Source of the DNA: an uncultured Bacteroidales bacterium
GTDB lineage: Bacteria; Bacteroidota; Bacteroidia; Bacteroidales; Paludibacteraceae
Assembly (NCBI GenBank): GCA_934725535.1
Contig: CAKVBV010000031.1
Coordinates: 1 to 28,163 of the forward strand
DNA length: 28,163 nt
Direction of reading: 5' to 3'
Part shown: piece after piece, positions 1 to 7,746 of the stretch
Position numbering within the stretch: the stretch's first letter is position 1
How the letters are laid out: each line of letters opens with the position of its first letter
The notes under the pieces: generated by a model
The model's input: the letters and a program-made list of their open reading frames with translations, nothing else
What the model was told of the DNA's origin: nothing
The model's database searches: none
Translations under genes and position numbers: made by a program

Positions 1-57
1 GTCCTCAAAACAGCCTCCAAATTCCATAAAAAAGACCTAATGAAACGTATATGTAGT

Positions 58-204
58 TCGGCAAAGCCGATAACGACGCGAGCCGCGTCGTCTCCCATAC
101 ATAGCATAGTCATACGGTTTGTGCCAAACCGACCGCGGACGAGGGCATCCGCGTCCCCTGTGAGCGGCACCGATATATAGACGATGCGGGATGCGTCGTC
201 TATA
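58..204. repeat. Cluster of five short hairpins in non-coding DNA
   Basis: Bases 1-228 contain no credible gene. Within them five inverted repeats follow one another: 58-70 (stem TCGGC, loop AAA), 73-91 (8 bp stem ACGACGCG, loop AGC), 115-131 (stem CGGTTT, loop GTGCC), 134-153 (stem CGCGGA, 8 nt loop) and 176-204 (12 bp stem with one G-U pair, loop GGGAT). The second and fifth share the CGTCGTCT arm. The density of stems suggests a REP/BIME-like repetitive extragenic cluster or a composite 3' end for a gene left of the window. No transposase lies nearby. The structures are read directly; the function is not known. Confidence 0.6.
73..97. repeat. Dispersed palindromic repeat, copy 1
   Basis: These 25 nt are identical to 10805-10829. 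The core is ACGACGCG-AGC-CGCGTCGT, an 8 bp perfect stem with a 3 nt loop, followed by CTCCCA on the same side in both copies. Two identical copies in two unrelated intergenic gaps of one 28 kb window suggest a genome-wide family, although genome copy number cannot be seen here. Confidence 0.75.
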
Positions 205-228
205 CAAACATTCAATGATTCGTGATTG

Positions 229-627
229 CTATTCAGCAGATGTGGTTTTGGATTGCTCGTAGAGGGTATGGAAGACATAGCCGTAGAGCGTGGTGATGGG
301 CGGTTTGCGGCGGGAATTGTAGGCAGGGACGGCGTTGGAGGATTGCGGTCGTTTGTAAGCGGGGTTATGACGCTTGGTGTATGCTGCGAACTCCTTTTCC
401 CAATAGGTACGGCGGGCAGGGTCGGCGAGTTCGGCACGGGCTTGCTTGACCGTGGCAGCAAAAAGAGCCGTGTGCGCCAACTGTTTCTCGGAAGGCGGGT
501 TGGTGTTGGGATGCTGGACGACATAGGCATGCGTGCGTCCGTTGCGGGTGCGGAAGACGATTCGGTCGCCCGTTGATGTGCGACCACTGATGGCCGCCAC
601 AGGGTCGGTAAAGAGTATCTTTGCCAT
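229..627 (-). CDS. Small hypothetical protein, 132 aa
   Basis: A basic 132-residue protein with no signal peptide or membrane segment. It starts MAKILFTDPVAAISG and continues with a short motif, RIVFRTRNGRTHAYVV, that looks like a beta-hairpin. A helical stretch around residues 47-80 contains the pattern ARAELADPARRTYW, and a C-terminal segment ends YGYVFHTLYEQ. I have the impression of similar small uncharacterised Bacteroidales proteins built this way, but I cannot name a family or a function. The ATG at 627 is the only sensible start and the stop is TAG. The 11 bp repeat array at 666-709 lies 39 bp upstream and no clear promoter motif was found. Codon use resembles that of its neighbours. 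Confidence 0.6.
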   Translation of the reverse strand: MAKILFTDPVAAISGRTSTGDRIVFRTRNGRTHAYVVQHPNTNPPSEKQLAHTALFAATVKQARAELADPARRTYWEKEFAAYTKRHNPAYKRPQSSNAVPAYNSRRKPPITTLYGYVFHTLYEQSKTTSAE

Positions 628-665
628 AGGGTAAAAGTATGATGAAAGTATTACACAAGTATAGA

Positions 666-709
666 TATGTTCTACGTATGTTCTATGTATGTTCTACGTA
701 TGTTCTATG
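666..709. repeat. 11 bp tandem repeat, 4 units
   Basis: Four consecutive units of TATGTTCTAYG begin at 666, 677, 688 and 699. They differ only at position 10, which alternates C, T, C, T. The array lies just upstream (minus-strand sense) of the small hypothetical gene ending at 627. The C/T alternation means the array can also be read as two copies of a 22 bp unit. Confidence 0.9.
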
Positions 710-784
710 AATCCAATGTAGTTGTCAGCAGGTTGGTATAGGGAAATGAGGACGATTATTGCGTATCATTTGGGGGTGATGGTT

Positions 785-828
785 GTTTTGGGGTTGTTTG
801 AGATGGGTTTGAGATATGTTTGATGTTG
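785..828. repeat. Degenerate 11 bp periodic array downstream of the SNF2 gene
   Basis: Four units of 11 bp beginning GTTT start at 785, 796, 807 and 818: GTTTTGGGGTT, GTTTGAGATGG, GTTTGAGATAT and GTTTGATGTTG. The array lies directly beyond the stop codon of the helicase gene. It is G/T rich on the plus strand and forms no clear hairpin, so it does not look like an intrinsic terminator. Confidence 0.55.
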
Positions 829-841
829 GCTTGGGAGGGAT

Positions 842-3800
842 TTAAGAAAGGAGTTCCAAGAGGTCTTTGGTGGTGAGTTTGTGGGACATATTGGTGCCAT
901 CGAGGAGGGAGTCGGCAAGGGATTGTTTGGTTTGGTGGAGACGGAGTATCTTCTCCTCGATAGTATGCTCGGCGATGATGTGATAGACTGTGACCTTCTG
1001 CTTTTGTCCGATACGATAGGCTCGGTCGGTAGCCTGCTGCTCAATAGCGGGATTCCACCACGGGTCGAGGTGAATGACGTAGTTGGCACCTGTGAGGTTG
1101 AGCCCCAAGCCGCCCGCTTTGAGCGAGATGAGGAACACCCGCGCTTTGCCCGCCTGGAAGTCGTCCACCATACGTTGGCGTTGCTTGAGGGGCGTGCTGC
1201 CGTCGAGGTAGAGTATGTCGGTGATACCCTGTTGCAGGACAGTCTCTTTCGCCATTTGGAGGAAAGAGGTGAACTGGCTGAATATCAGGACACGATTGCC
1301 CTGCTCGAGCAGTGGCAGTAGTTTGTCGGTCATCGCCTCCAACTTGCTGCTGTTGCCGTGCCAGTGCTTCTCGACGAGTGCTGCGGAGCATGCGGCTTCG
1401 CGCAGGCGGGTAATCATAGAAAGGGCATTGACGCTCACGGACCGGTCCGTTTCCAACTGCGCTTTGGCTTCACGGCGAAGGACTTCGTAGATAGCCATTT
1501 CGTCGTCGGAGAGCTTGATGGGCACCTGTATTTCGGTCTTGTCGGGCAATTCGCGTGCGACCTCCTGCTTGGTGCGGCGTAGTGTGAACGGCGCAATGAG
1601 GCGTTTGAGTTGGAGTTTGGGTTCCTCGATGCCTGCGGCAATGGGATTGACAAAACGCTCCGTGAAATGGTCGTAGGAGCCGAGCAGTCCGGGATTGATG
1701 AACTGCATTAGGTTCCACAGTTCGCCGAGGTGGTTTTGTATGGGCGTACCGGTAAGAATGATACGATTGGCTGCACGGAGTTGCATAGCCGCAGCGGAGG
1801 ACTTGGTGTCGCGGTTCTTGATGGTGTGCGCTTCGTCGAGACAGACGGTTGTCCATTCGCGTGCGGCAAGCGTCTCGCTCTCGGAGACCAGCAGACCGTA
1901 GGTGAGGATAAGCACATCGCCCGATTGGAGAGCATTGATATAGCGTGTGCGGTTGTCGGAGGGCAAGTCGTTGAGAATGATGGTATTAAGCGTAGGTGCG
2001 AAACGTGCTATCTCTCGTTGCCAGTTGCCAATGACAGAGGCGGGTGCGACGACCATCTGTGCACCGGCGTGAGCGTGTGCAAGCATAACGGCGATGGTCT
2101 GGACGGTCTTGCCGAGCCCCATATCGTCCGCCAAGCAGGCACCTGCGCCCCAGTGGTGGAGCCGCATCATCCATTGGAAGCCGTCCACCTGGTAGTCGCG
2201 GAGGGTGGCATTGAGGGTATCGGGTACGGCGAAAGACATCTGTTCGCTTTCGCGAATACGACTGCGCATTTGCAGGAGTGTGTCGGGTTCGTGAATATCC
2301 ATTTCGCCCTGCAAGGAACTGCCGAGAACGGTCATTGCCAGTTCGGGTATCTGCACTTTGCCGGAGCGTGTTTGCGCCACGGCATCAATGCGCTCCAACT
2401 GGCGGCAGAGGGCATCGGACAGAGTGATATAGTCGTCAGACGAGAGGCGGATATAATTACCGTTGCTCTCCCGCAAGAGCGAGAGCAGTTGCGCCATGGT
2501 GATGATATGGTCGTCCGACAGGGGTATTTCCCCCTCGATGTCAAACCAACCGCCCTGTTGGTGCGCGGAGATATTCCACGCTGCGGGGTCGGCTTTGCGG
2601 ACGATAACCGGTTTTCCCTCCTGCCACTCGATAGAGAAAAGGGTCTCGTAGTCGGGGGCTATCTCCAAGAGGGCGAGCAAATCCGCCATTGTGATGTCCT
2701 GCTCGCGGAGGGAGGAAGAGAATAACGCACAATGTACATAGGTGGTAATCAGCGCATTGAATTGGCGCAGGGCTTTCTGCTCGGCGGTCTTGTTGCGTAT
2801 GACTTCGACACGCGCATCGTTGCGTATCTCGAACAGGCGTTTGTCTCCCTCGCCGGGGAACAGCCATTGTTTGCCTCCCGGGAGGGGGAACAGCCCGAGT
2901 GCGATACGATAGAGTTCGCCTTGCGGTGCAATGCGGAGCGTGAGATGTGTCTGCCCCTGCACCTGCTCCATCTCGGTAGCCCCTTCGATGTCGGAGTGCA
3001 CCTCAATCTGCCCTTGCAGGGTGCCAAAGAGTTGCTTGAGCAGCGGTTCCGCCTTGGCCGGCACTTGCCCCAGTTGGAGAATACGATTGAACAACTCCTG
3101 CTGCTGCGAGGGCATCGGATAATAGACCCATTCGATGGGATTGGAGCGGTCTAACCACATATCATCCAATTGCTTGGCATCGGAGGGGATATTGCTCGTA
3201 AAGACGATGTCATCGCCGCGGCGACGGGTAAAAAGGAACGGTTTTTCTTCGTGAACGGAAACCATGTCCATACCATGGAGAGTATCCCGATAGAGTTTGT
3301 CGGTGCCTTTGAGGAAAGGGAGAACGAGTGATAAGGACGGAAATATCTCATAGTAACGGGAACGCTTCGACTTGGACCATTCGGTGTATATCTTCTCGTC
3401 GATTTCGTCCATAGGAACCTCTTTAGCGGCATAGCGCGAAGCACTGACCGCTTTGCCCTTTCCCCACGAACCATTTTTGAGGATGGTCTGCTCACGCACT
3501 TCGATGCTTCCATCGAAATATCCGTCAAATAAATAGCACAAGCGGGCTTTGCGTGGTTTTTCCTCGGTCAGAGTGGTGGCGGGTGCGGCATGACGGATGA
3601 TATCCTCCAACTCCAGTTTCCATGTCTCGTACACCGGCACGCGCTGCAGGACCGGCGGATAAGGGAAAGCCCCTTTGTCGCCGTGGGTGTAGGCAGCCAG
3701 TTCGCATTGCAACACAGCGAAAGAGGATGTTGGAATAGGCTCCTTGAGTTCCTTTTGCTCACCAAAGAAACACAGGATAAGAGATGCGATAGAGCGGTTG

Positions 3801-5170
3801 AGCGGGCAAGGGGTATTGCGCAACACCCGCCACAACAGTTCGGTATTTTTCGCTTGTGTAGGCGATTGGAAGAACCCGACCAAGGCAAAGACAGGTGCCA
3901 GATAGGCAGTTTCCGACTCGTTGGCTTTCTTGAGCATCTTGCGCAGAAGAGCGATGTCGTCATCATGGTGGCGCAAGCCCAGGGCAATCACATACATCAG
4001 AAACGAGATGTGGTCTTTGGGGATAAACTTCCACGTGCGCAAAAGACCGCACTTTTTCAGCCCGTCTTGGAAAGCACGGATAGAGTCGTCCAACTTGTTT
4101 TGGTAGAGCAGTTGGACGGCAGAGGTATAGTACGTGCAGGAGGCTATGACATTGGCATTGAGCATAGGGAGCAAGTTGCCCGTGGCATAGAAGGCGCACA
4201 TACGGAAGGTTTGGTATGCCGCGTGCCACGCATCAGTGGGCTGTTTGCAGGCATCAAGCACCTGCCCGATGCGTTCAATAATCGGCACATTCTCGTTGTC
4301 CAATGCACGCCCCGCCGAGAGCATCAAGACAGGAATGAGCAACCGGTTTTGTATTGCAGCACTCAGGCGTTCCGGTTCCTCAGTTGCCACCAGCGGAGTA
4401 AGAATATCTATCAGCCATTGAGGGTTCTGCACCTCGGTCAAAGGTATTTTCGGTTTGGGGTGTTTTCCCGTCAATACCTCAAGGATGTCTATGGCATACC
4501 GGATGGGATTGTTTCCATGAAGCCTCAGACTCAGGAAAAAGTTCAGCCAATCGGTGTGATTTTCAACCAGTTCGCGCAGGACGACAACGACCTTATCCCG
4601 CGAGACGTTGTAAAACAGATAGGAAGAGCCGTAGTAATTATAAAGGGAAGAGGTCTTGTGCAGCCAATTTGTGCTATGCCAGTTGCCGGCATATTGTTTT
4701 TGCTCCGCTTTGGTGAATTTCCATATATGCCCCGAGACGGATACCTGCCCCGACAAGTAAGGTATTTCGTCGATGTAACTGAAATATGCCAAATAACAGA
4801 GAAAGAACAGTTCCTTTTCTGTGAGTTCCAGACCGTGGAAAGCGATTTGTTCTTCGGGTACTATATCCTCTACTTTTGGGGCAGTTTTCTTCGTGCCTAT
4901 TCTGCGTTTGCGGATTTCGCAAAGGAGTGCCGCAATATGTTTGCAGTTCGCGCCATAGGGGCAGTCGCAACCGGTACTGACAATCTCATCGCCGTTCAGT
5001 TGCACGGTTGTGGTGTAGTTCTGCGTACCTTGTACCGTTGCAGTATAGCAGCCGTTTTCCTCTTTTACATTCCGGACGCGCCCCTCATTCCAGTAGTTCA
5101 GCCCGCGACGATAGATGACAGGTCCGATATGCGAAGCGAAATTGGTTATCCTCATATTGATTGGCGGCAT
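842..5170 (-). CDS. SWIM zinc-finger SNF2-family DEAD/DEAH helicase, 1442 aa
   Basis: A cytoplasmic SF2 ATPase of the SNF2/RapA-like type, expected to translocate on double-stranded DNA or remodel nucleoprotein complexes; its substrate is unknown. A SWIM zinc finger lies near the N-terminus (C68-x-C70-x5-C76-x-H78, GCDCPYGANCKHI). A long region of about 900 residues without recognised motifs follows. The motor is C-terminal: Walker A DDMGLGKT near residue 1014, DEAH near 1110, LTGTPIQN near 1138, GGLGLNLTGA near 1352 and QATDRAYRIGQ near 1377. The ATG at 5170 directly follows the gmd stop; an alternative start MRITNF lies at 5155. Translation from the same mRNA as gmd is likely. All motor motifs are intact. 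This architecture is common in bacteria, but its role is poorly defined. Confidence 0.93.
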   Translation of the reverse strand: MPPINMRITNFASHIGPVIYRRGLNYWNEGRVRNVKEENGCYTATVQGTQNYTTTVQLNGDEIVSTGCDCPYGANCKHIAALLCEIRKRRIGTKKTAPKVEDIVPEEQIAFHGLELTEKELFFLCYLAYFSYIDEIPYLSGQVSVSGHIWKFTKAEQKQYAGNWHSTNWLHKTSSLYNYYGSSYLFYNVSRDKVVVVLRELVENHTDWLNFFLSLRLHGNNPIRYAIDILEVLTGKHPKPKIPLTEVQNPQWLIDILTPLVATEEPERLSAAIQNRLLIPVLMLSAGRALDNENVPIIERIGQVLDACKQPTDAWHAAYQTFRMCAFYATGNLLPMLNANVIASCTYYTSAVQLLYQNKLDDSIRAFQDGLKKCGLLRTWKFIPKDHISFLMYVIALGLRHHDDDIALLRKMLKKANESETAYLAPVFALVGFFQSPTQAKNTELLWRVLRNTPCPLNRSIASLILCFFGEQKELKEPIPTSSFAVLQCELAAYTHGDKGAFPYPPVLQRVPVYETWKLELEDIIRHAAPATTLTEEKPRKARLCYLFDGYFDGSIEVREQTILKNGSWGKGKAVSASRYAAKEVPMDEIDEKIYTEWSKSKRSRYYEIFPSLSLVLPFLKGTDKLYRDTLHGMDMVSVHEEKPFLFTRRRGDDIVFTSNIPSDAKQLDDMWLDRSNPIEWVYYPMPSQQQELFNRILQLGQVPAKAEPLLKQLFGTLQGQIEVHSDIEGATEMEQVQGQTHLTLRIAPQGELYRIALGLFPLPGGKQWLFPGEGDKRLFEIRNDARVEVIRNKTAEQKALRQFNALITTYVHCALFSSSLREQDITMADLLALLEIAPDYETLFSIEWQEGKPVIVRKADPAAWNISAHQQGGWFDIEGEIPLSDDHIITMAQLLSLLRESNGNYIRLSSDDYITLSDALCRQLERIDAVAQTRSGKVQIPELAMTVLGSSLQGEMDIHEPDTLLQMRSRIRESEQMSFAVPDTLNATLRDYQVDGFQWMMRLHHWGAGACLADDMGLGKTVQTIAVMLAHAHAGAQMVVAPASVIGNWQREIARFAPTLNTIILNDLPSDNRTRYINALQSGDVLILTYGLLVSESETLAAREWTTVCLDEAHTIKNRDTKSSAAAMQLRAANRIILTGTPIQNHLGELWNLMQFINPGLLGSYDHFTERFVNPIAAGIEEPKLQLKRLIAPFTLRRTKQEVARELPDKTEIQVPIKLSDDEMAIYEVLRREAKAQLETDRSVSVNALSMITRLREAACSAALVEKHWHGNSSKLEAMTDKLLPLLEQGNRVLIFSQFTSFLQMAKETVLQQGITDILYLDGSTPLKQRQRMVDDFQAGKARVFLISLKAGGLGLNLTGANYVIHLDPWWNPAIEQQATDRAYRIGQKQKVTVYHIIAEHTIEEKILRLHQTKQSLADSLLDGTNMSHKLTTKDLLELLS

Positions 5171-6274
5171 TTATTTCACAATGCCTTTCTCGAGGTACTC
5201 GGCGAGGTTGGTGCGGGCTTGCTCGGCGGCGTGGTCGGCAGCCACTTTCTTCATATCGGAACGCACCATCAGGCGCACCAGTTCCTCGAAAGAGGTCTTG
5301 TCGGGGTTCCATCCGAGTTCGGCTCTGGCTTTGGTGGGGTCGCCCCACAGGTTGACCACATCGGTCGGGCGGTAGAAATCGGGCGACACCTCCACAAGGG
5401 TTTTGCCTATCAGATGAGCGGGACCTGCTACGCAGATACCTTTCTCGTCCTGCCCCTCGCCCTCGAAACGGAGCGTGATACCCACCTCGCGGAATGCCAA
5501 ATCGCAGAACTCACGCACGGAGTGCTGCACGCCCGTGGCGATGACGAAATCTTCGGGCTTATCATGCTGGAGAATGAGCCACATACACTCCACATAGTCC
5601 TTGGCATAGCCCCAGTCGCGGAGCGAAGAGAGGTTGCCGAGATAGAGTTTGTCCTGCTTGCCCTGTGCGATACGGGCGGCGGCAAGGGTAATCTTGCGCG
5701 TTACGAATGTCTCGCCGCGGCGCTCAGACTCGTGGTTGAACAAGATACCCGAACAGCAGAACATATTGTATGCCTCGCGGTACTCTTTGACAATCCAGTA
5801 GCCGTAGAGTTTCGCCACGGCGTAGGGCGAATAGGGGTGGAAAGGCGTGTTCTCGTTCTGCGGCACCTCCTCCACCTTGCCGTAGAGTTCCGAGGTGGAC
5901 GCCTGGTAGATACGGCAGGTGGATGCCAGTCCGCAGGCACGTACAGCCTCCAGGACGCGCAGGACACCCGTAGCGTCGATGTCGGCGGTGAACTCGGGCG
6001 AGTCGAACGAGACCTGCACGTGCGACTGTGCGGCGAGGTTGTATATCTCGTCGGGGCGCACCTTTCCGATGACCTGTATGAGCCCCATAGAGTCGGACAG
6101 GTCGCCATAGTGGAGATGGAAATGCGGTTGCCCCTCAAGGTGGGCGATACGCTCGCGATAGTCCACCGAACTGCGGCGGATAATGCCGTGTACGTCATAG
6201 CCTTTGCCCAGCAGGAACTCGCTCAAGTAGGAGCCGTCCTGACCTGTGATGCCTGTGATTAATGCTGTTTTCAT
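5171..6274 (-). CDS. gmd: GDP-mannose 4,6-dehydratase
   Basis: Converts GDP-D-mannose to GDP-4-keto-6-deoxy-D-mannose, the precursor of GDP-L-fucose and related deoxysugars used in surface glycans. The protein is an extended short-chain dehydrogenase with an N-terminal NADP-binding Rossmann fold (ALITGITGQDGSYL). It has the STSELYG segment, the catalytic pair YxxxK (YAVAK, about residues 151-155) and the NHESERRGETFVTRK segment typical of Gmd. The start at 6274 (MKTALITG) gives 367 aa, the usual length; an in-frame ATG at 6286 would add four residues. The following gene is the SNF2 helicase with zero spacing. No GDP-fucose synthase (fcl) lies beside it, so the pathway partner must be encoded elsewhere. 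A promoter is visible at 6301-6332. Confidence 0.95.
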   Translation of the reverse strand: MKTALITGITGQDGSYLSEFLLGKGYDVHGIIRRSSVDYRERIAHLEGQPHFHLHYGDLSDSMGLIQVIGKVRPDEIYNLAAQSHVQVSFDSPEFTADIDATGVLRVLEAVRACGLASTCRIYQASTSELYGKVEEVPQNENTPFHPYSPYAVAKLYGYWIVKEYREAYNMFCCSGILFNHESERRGETFVTRKITLAAARIAQGKQDKLYLGNLSSLRDWGYAKDYVECMWLILQHDKPEDFVIATGVQHSVREFCDLAFREVGITLRFEGEGQDEKGICVAGPAHLIGKTLVEVSPDFYRPTDVVNLWGDPTKARAELGWNPDKTSFEELVRLMVRSDMKKVAADHAAEQARTNLAEYLEKGIVK

Positions 6275-6300
6275 GTTATATTGCATATTTTTTCAACGCA

Positions 6301-6332
6301 CAAAGGTAACATATTTTTTACAAATACACAAT
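6301..6332 (-). promoter_or_regulatory. Bacteroidota-type promoter for gmd
   Basis: Read on the minus strand, ATTG (6332-6329) is followed by 20 bp and then TACCTTTG (6308-6301), matching the TAnnTTTG -7 element. It lies 26 bp upstream of the chosen gmd start, so the leader would be short. The -33 element matches imperfectly. Confidence 0.6.
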
Positions 6333-6477
6333 AGTGTACCCCTATTTACGATATGGTTGCCCTGTGAAGTTGATATAGTCTGCTGAGTGAGCGGATTTTC
6401 TATTGTATGGACGATTTACACCTTTTAGAGTGGTATCAAGTAACCACCACGCAATGTCCCAAAGGGCTATATCCAAA

Positions 6478-6924
6478 TTAGTCAGCGGAGTCGATGATGA
6501 TTGTGACGGGACCGTCGTTGATGAAGTCCACCTGCATATCGGCACCGAAATGACCTGTCTCCACATACAGACCATACTCCTCACGGAGACGGTTGTTGAA
6601 GTACTCATACAGCGGCAGTGCCTGCTCGGGGCGGGCGGCTTGGATAAACGACGGACGGTTGCCATGACGCACATCGCCATAGAGTGTGAACTGCGAGATA
6701 GACAGAATGGCACCATTGATTTCCTTGATACTCAGGTTCATCTTGCCCTCTGTGTCCTCAAAAACACGCAGTTGTGCCACTTTCTTGGCGATATAATCGG
6801 CATCGGCTTGTGTGTCGGTGTGGGTGATGCCCACAAGGAGCATAAAGCCTTGGTCTATATGTCCCACGACATTGCCGTCAATGCGGACGGCGGCATGGGT
6901 GGTGCGCTGTACAATCACTCGCAT
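6478..6924 (-). CDS. dtd: D-aminoacyl-tRNA deacylase
   Basis: Hydrolyses D-amino acids (and mischarged glycine) from tRNA, a cytoplasmic proofreading enzyme that acts as a homodimer. The 148 aa length is typical. Both family signatures are present: SQFTLYGD (residues 77-84) and NDGPVT (136-141), the latter carrying the cross-subunit Gly-Pro motif. The open frame continues 96 codons further upstream, but MRVIVQRTTHA is the conserved N-terminus and the promoter at 6957-6988 would sit inside any longer version, so 6924 is the start. The gene is transcribed divergently from the toxin-antitoxin pair. The 203 bp between its stop and gmd contain the gmd promoter and no clear terminator. Confidence 0.95.
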   Translation of the reverse strand: MRVIVQRTTHAAVRIDGNVVGHIDQGFMLLVGITHTDTQADADYIAKKVAQLRVFEDTEGKMNLSIKEINGAILSISQFTLYGDVRHGNRPSFIQAARPEQALPLYEYFNNRLREEYGLYVETGHFGADMQVDFINDGPVTIIIDSAD

Positions 6925-6956
6925 ATTGTCTGTTTGTTTGCGTTTGAAATTCTTTG

Positions 6957-6988
6957 CAAAGATAGTGTTTTTGGCGCATATAGCCAAA
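6957..6988 (-). promoter_or_regulatory. Bacteroidota-type promoter for dtd
   Basis: On the minus strand TTTG (6988-6985) is followed by a 20 bp spacer and TATCTTTG (6964-6957), an exact match to the TTTG/TAnnTTTG pattern. It is 32 bp upstream of the dtd ATG and supports the short gene model. Confidence 0.75.
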
Positions 6989-7087
6989 GAGAAATGTTTT
7001 TCAATTCTGACAGTGTGGGACTTGTGTGCCAATATGGTATCCTCTACATTATTTTGCATGCCCCTGCATAAACCGTTTTGAATAGCA

Positions 7088-7119
7088 TTTGCGTATATCG
7101 CAGAAAATAAGTAACTTTG
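7088..7119 (+). promoter_or_regulatory. Bacteroidota-type promoter for the toxin-antitoxin pair
   Basis: TTTG at 7088-7091, a 20 bp spacer, then TAACTTTG at 7112-7119. The antitoxin ATG follows at 7142. Unusually for this window, a good Shine-Dalgarno sequence AAAGGAG is present at 7127-7133, 8 nt before the ATG, suggesting strong translation of the antitoxin. Confidence 0.75.
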
Positions 7120-7141
7120 CCGCAAGAAAGGAGAACCGGAT

Positions 7142-7393
7142 ATGGAACAGATTCTATTGAACGTGGAGAATAAGAATATATTGCCGAGCCTTAAGCGTGT
7201 GTTGGGTAGCATAGAGGGAGTTACTATTGTAAGAGTACCGCGAGTTGCAGTAAGTGCAAATTATGGTCAAGACAAGTCCTCTGCCAAAAAGAAAAAGACA
7301 GGGTTAGAATTAGCCATAGACGACCTTGAACATGGTAGAGTAAGCCCTGTCTTCAGTTCGGTGGACGAAATGTTTAAGAGTCTGGAGAATTGA
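7142..7393 (+). CDS. Putative antitoxin of a YafQ-type toxin-antitoxin pair, 83 aa
   Basis: A small protein placed directly before a YafQ-like toxin, with 1 nt between the stop codon and the toxin ATG. It has a beta/alpha N-terminal half (MEQILLNVENKNILPSLKRV) and a lysine-rich middle (residues 44-52). The acidic C-terminal helix, LELAIDDLEHGRVSPVFSSVDE, resembles the toxin-wrapping tails of RelB/Phd-like antitoxins. I do not see a clear ribbon-helix-helix like that of DinJ, so the DNA-binding fold is uncertain. If it behaves like other type II antitoxins it would neutralise the toxin and autoregulate the promoter at 7088-7119. The call rests mainly on gene context. Confidence 0.75.
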   Translation: MEQILLNVENKNILPSLKRVLGSIEGVTIVRVPRVAVSANYGQDKSSAKKKKTGLELAIDDLEHGRVSPVFSSVDEMFKSLEN

Positions 7394-7394
7394 T

Positions 7395-7673
7395 ATGGCA
7401 TACTCTGTGGTATATACCAATGCTTTCCGCAAAAGGTACAAATTGTTGGTGAAGCGCGGGTATGATATGTCAAAACTGCGCCAAGCCATTGAGATATTGG
7501 CAAGTGATGGGGCGTTACCTCAATCATATCGCCCACATAAGTTGGTTAGCAAACGTGCAGGAGAATGGGAATGCCATATAGAACCGGATTGGTTGTTAGT
7601 GTGGGAGCAACATGATGAAGAGTTGGTGTTGATATTCCTTGATACAGGTACTCATTCCGACCTATTCGGATAG
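7395..7673 (+). CDS. YafQ-family mRNA interferase toxin
   Basis: A 92-residue RelE/ParE-superfamily toxin, expected to cleave mRNA on the ribosome. The residues required in E. coli YafQ appear with nearly identical spacing: H48, H61, D65, W66, H87 and F91 here against H50, H63, D67, W68, H87 and F91. This suggests an active rather than a decayed toxin. The N-terminus (FRKRYKLLVKRGYDMSKL) is the usual basic helix. It is translationally linked to the antitoxin. Its 3' end faces pgi across a shared hairpin terminator at 7689-7730. The cassette sits between two housekeeping genes, as is usual for mobile toxin-antitoxin pairs. Confidence 0.92.
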   Translation: MAYSVVYTNAFRKRYKLLVKRGYDMSKLRQAIEILASDGALPQSYRPHKLVSKRAGEWECHIEPDWLLVWEQHDEELVLIFLDTGTHSDLFG

Positions 7674-7688
7674 TTCAACAGAAGACAT

Positions 7689-7730
7689 ATACACAAAATA
7701 GCGGCACCGCAATGCCGCTATTTTGTGTAT
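7689..7730. terminator. Bidirectional intrinsic terminator
   Basis: A perfect 18 bp stem (7689-7706 with 7713-7730) and a 6 nt loop CCGCAA. The stem has a GCGGCA core near the loop and an A/T-rich base whose TATTTTGTGT arm supplies the U-rich side in both directions. It lies between the convergent toxin gene and pgi, so it can serve both. Confidence 0.85.
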
Positions 7731-7746
7731 GTGATATGCTAAGACT

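Noticed and set aside
226..576. 116-codon plus-strand frame opposite the small hypothetical gene
   Set aside because: It is antisense to the better-supported 229-627 frame and its glycine/valine-rich translation has no features.
3590..6262. 890-codon open frame on the plus strand opposite the SNF2 gene and gmd
   Set aside because: It is fully antisense to two genes with intact family motifs, crosses their junction, and its translation shows no recognisable domain. Long antisense frames are expected from the codon use here.
6925..7212. N-terminal extension of dtd by 96 codons
   Set aside because: The extension has no family similarity, overlaps the toxin-antitoxin promoter and would place the dtd promoter inside the gene.
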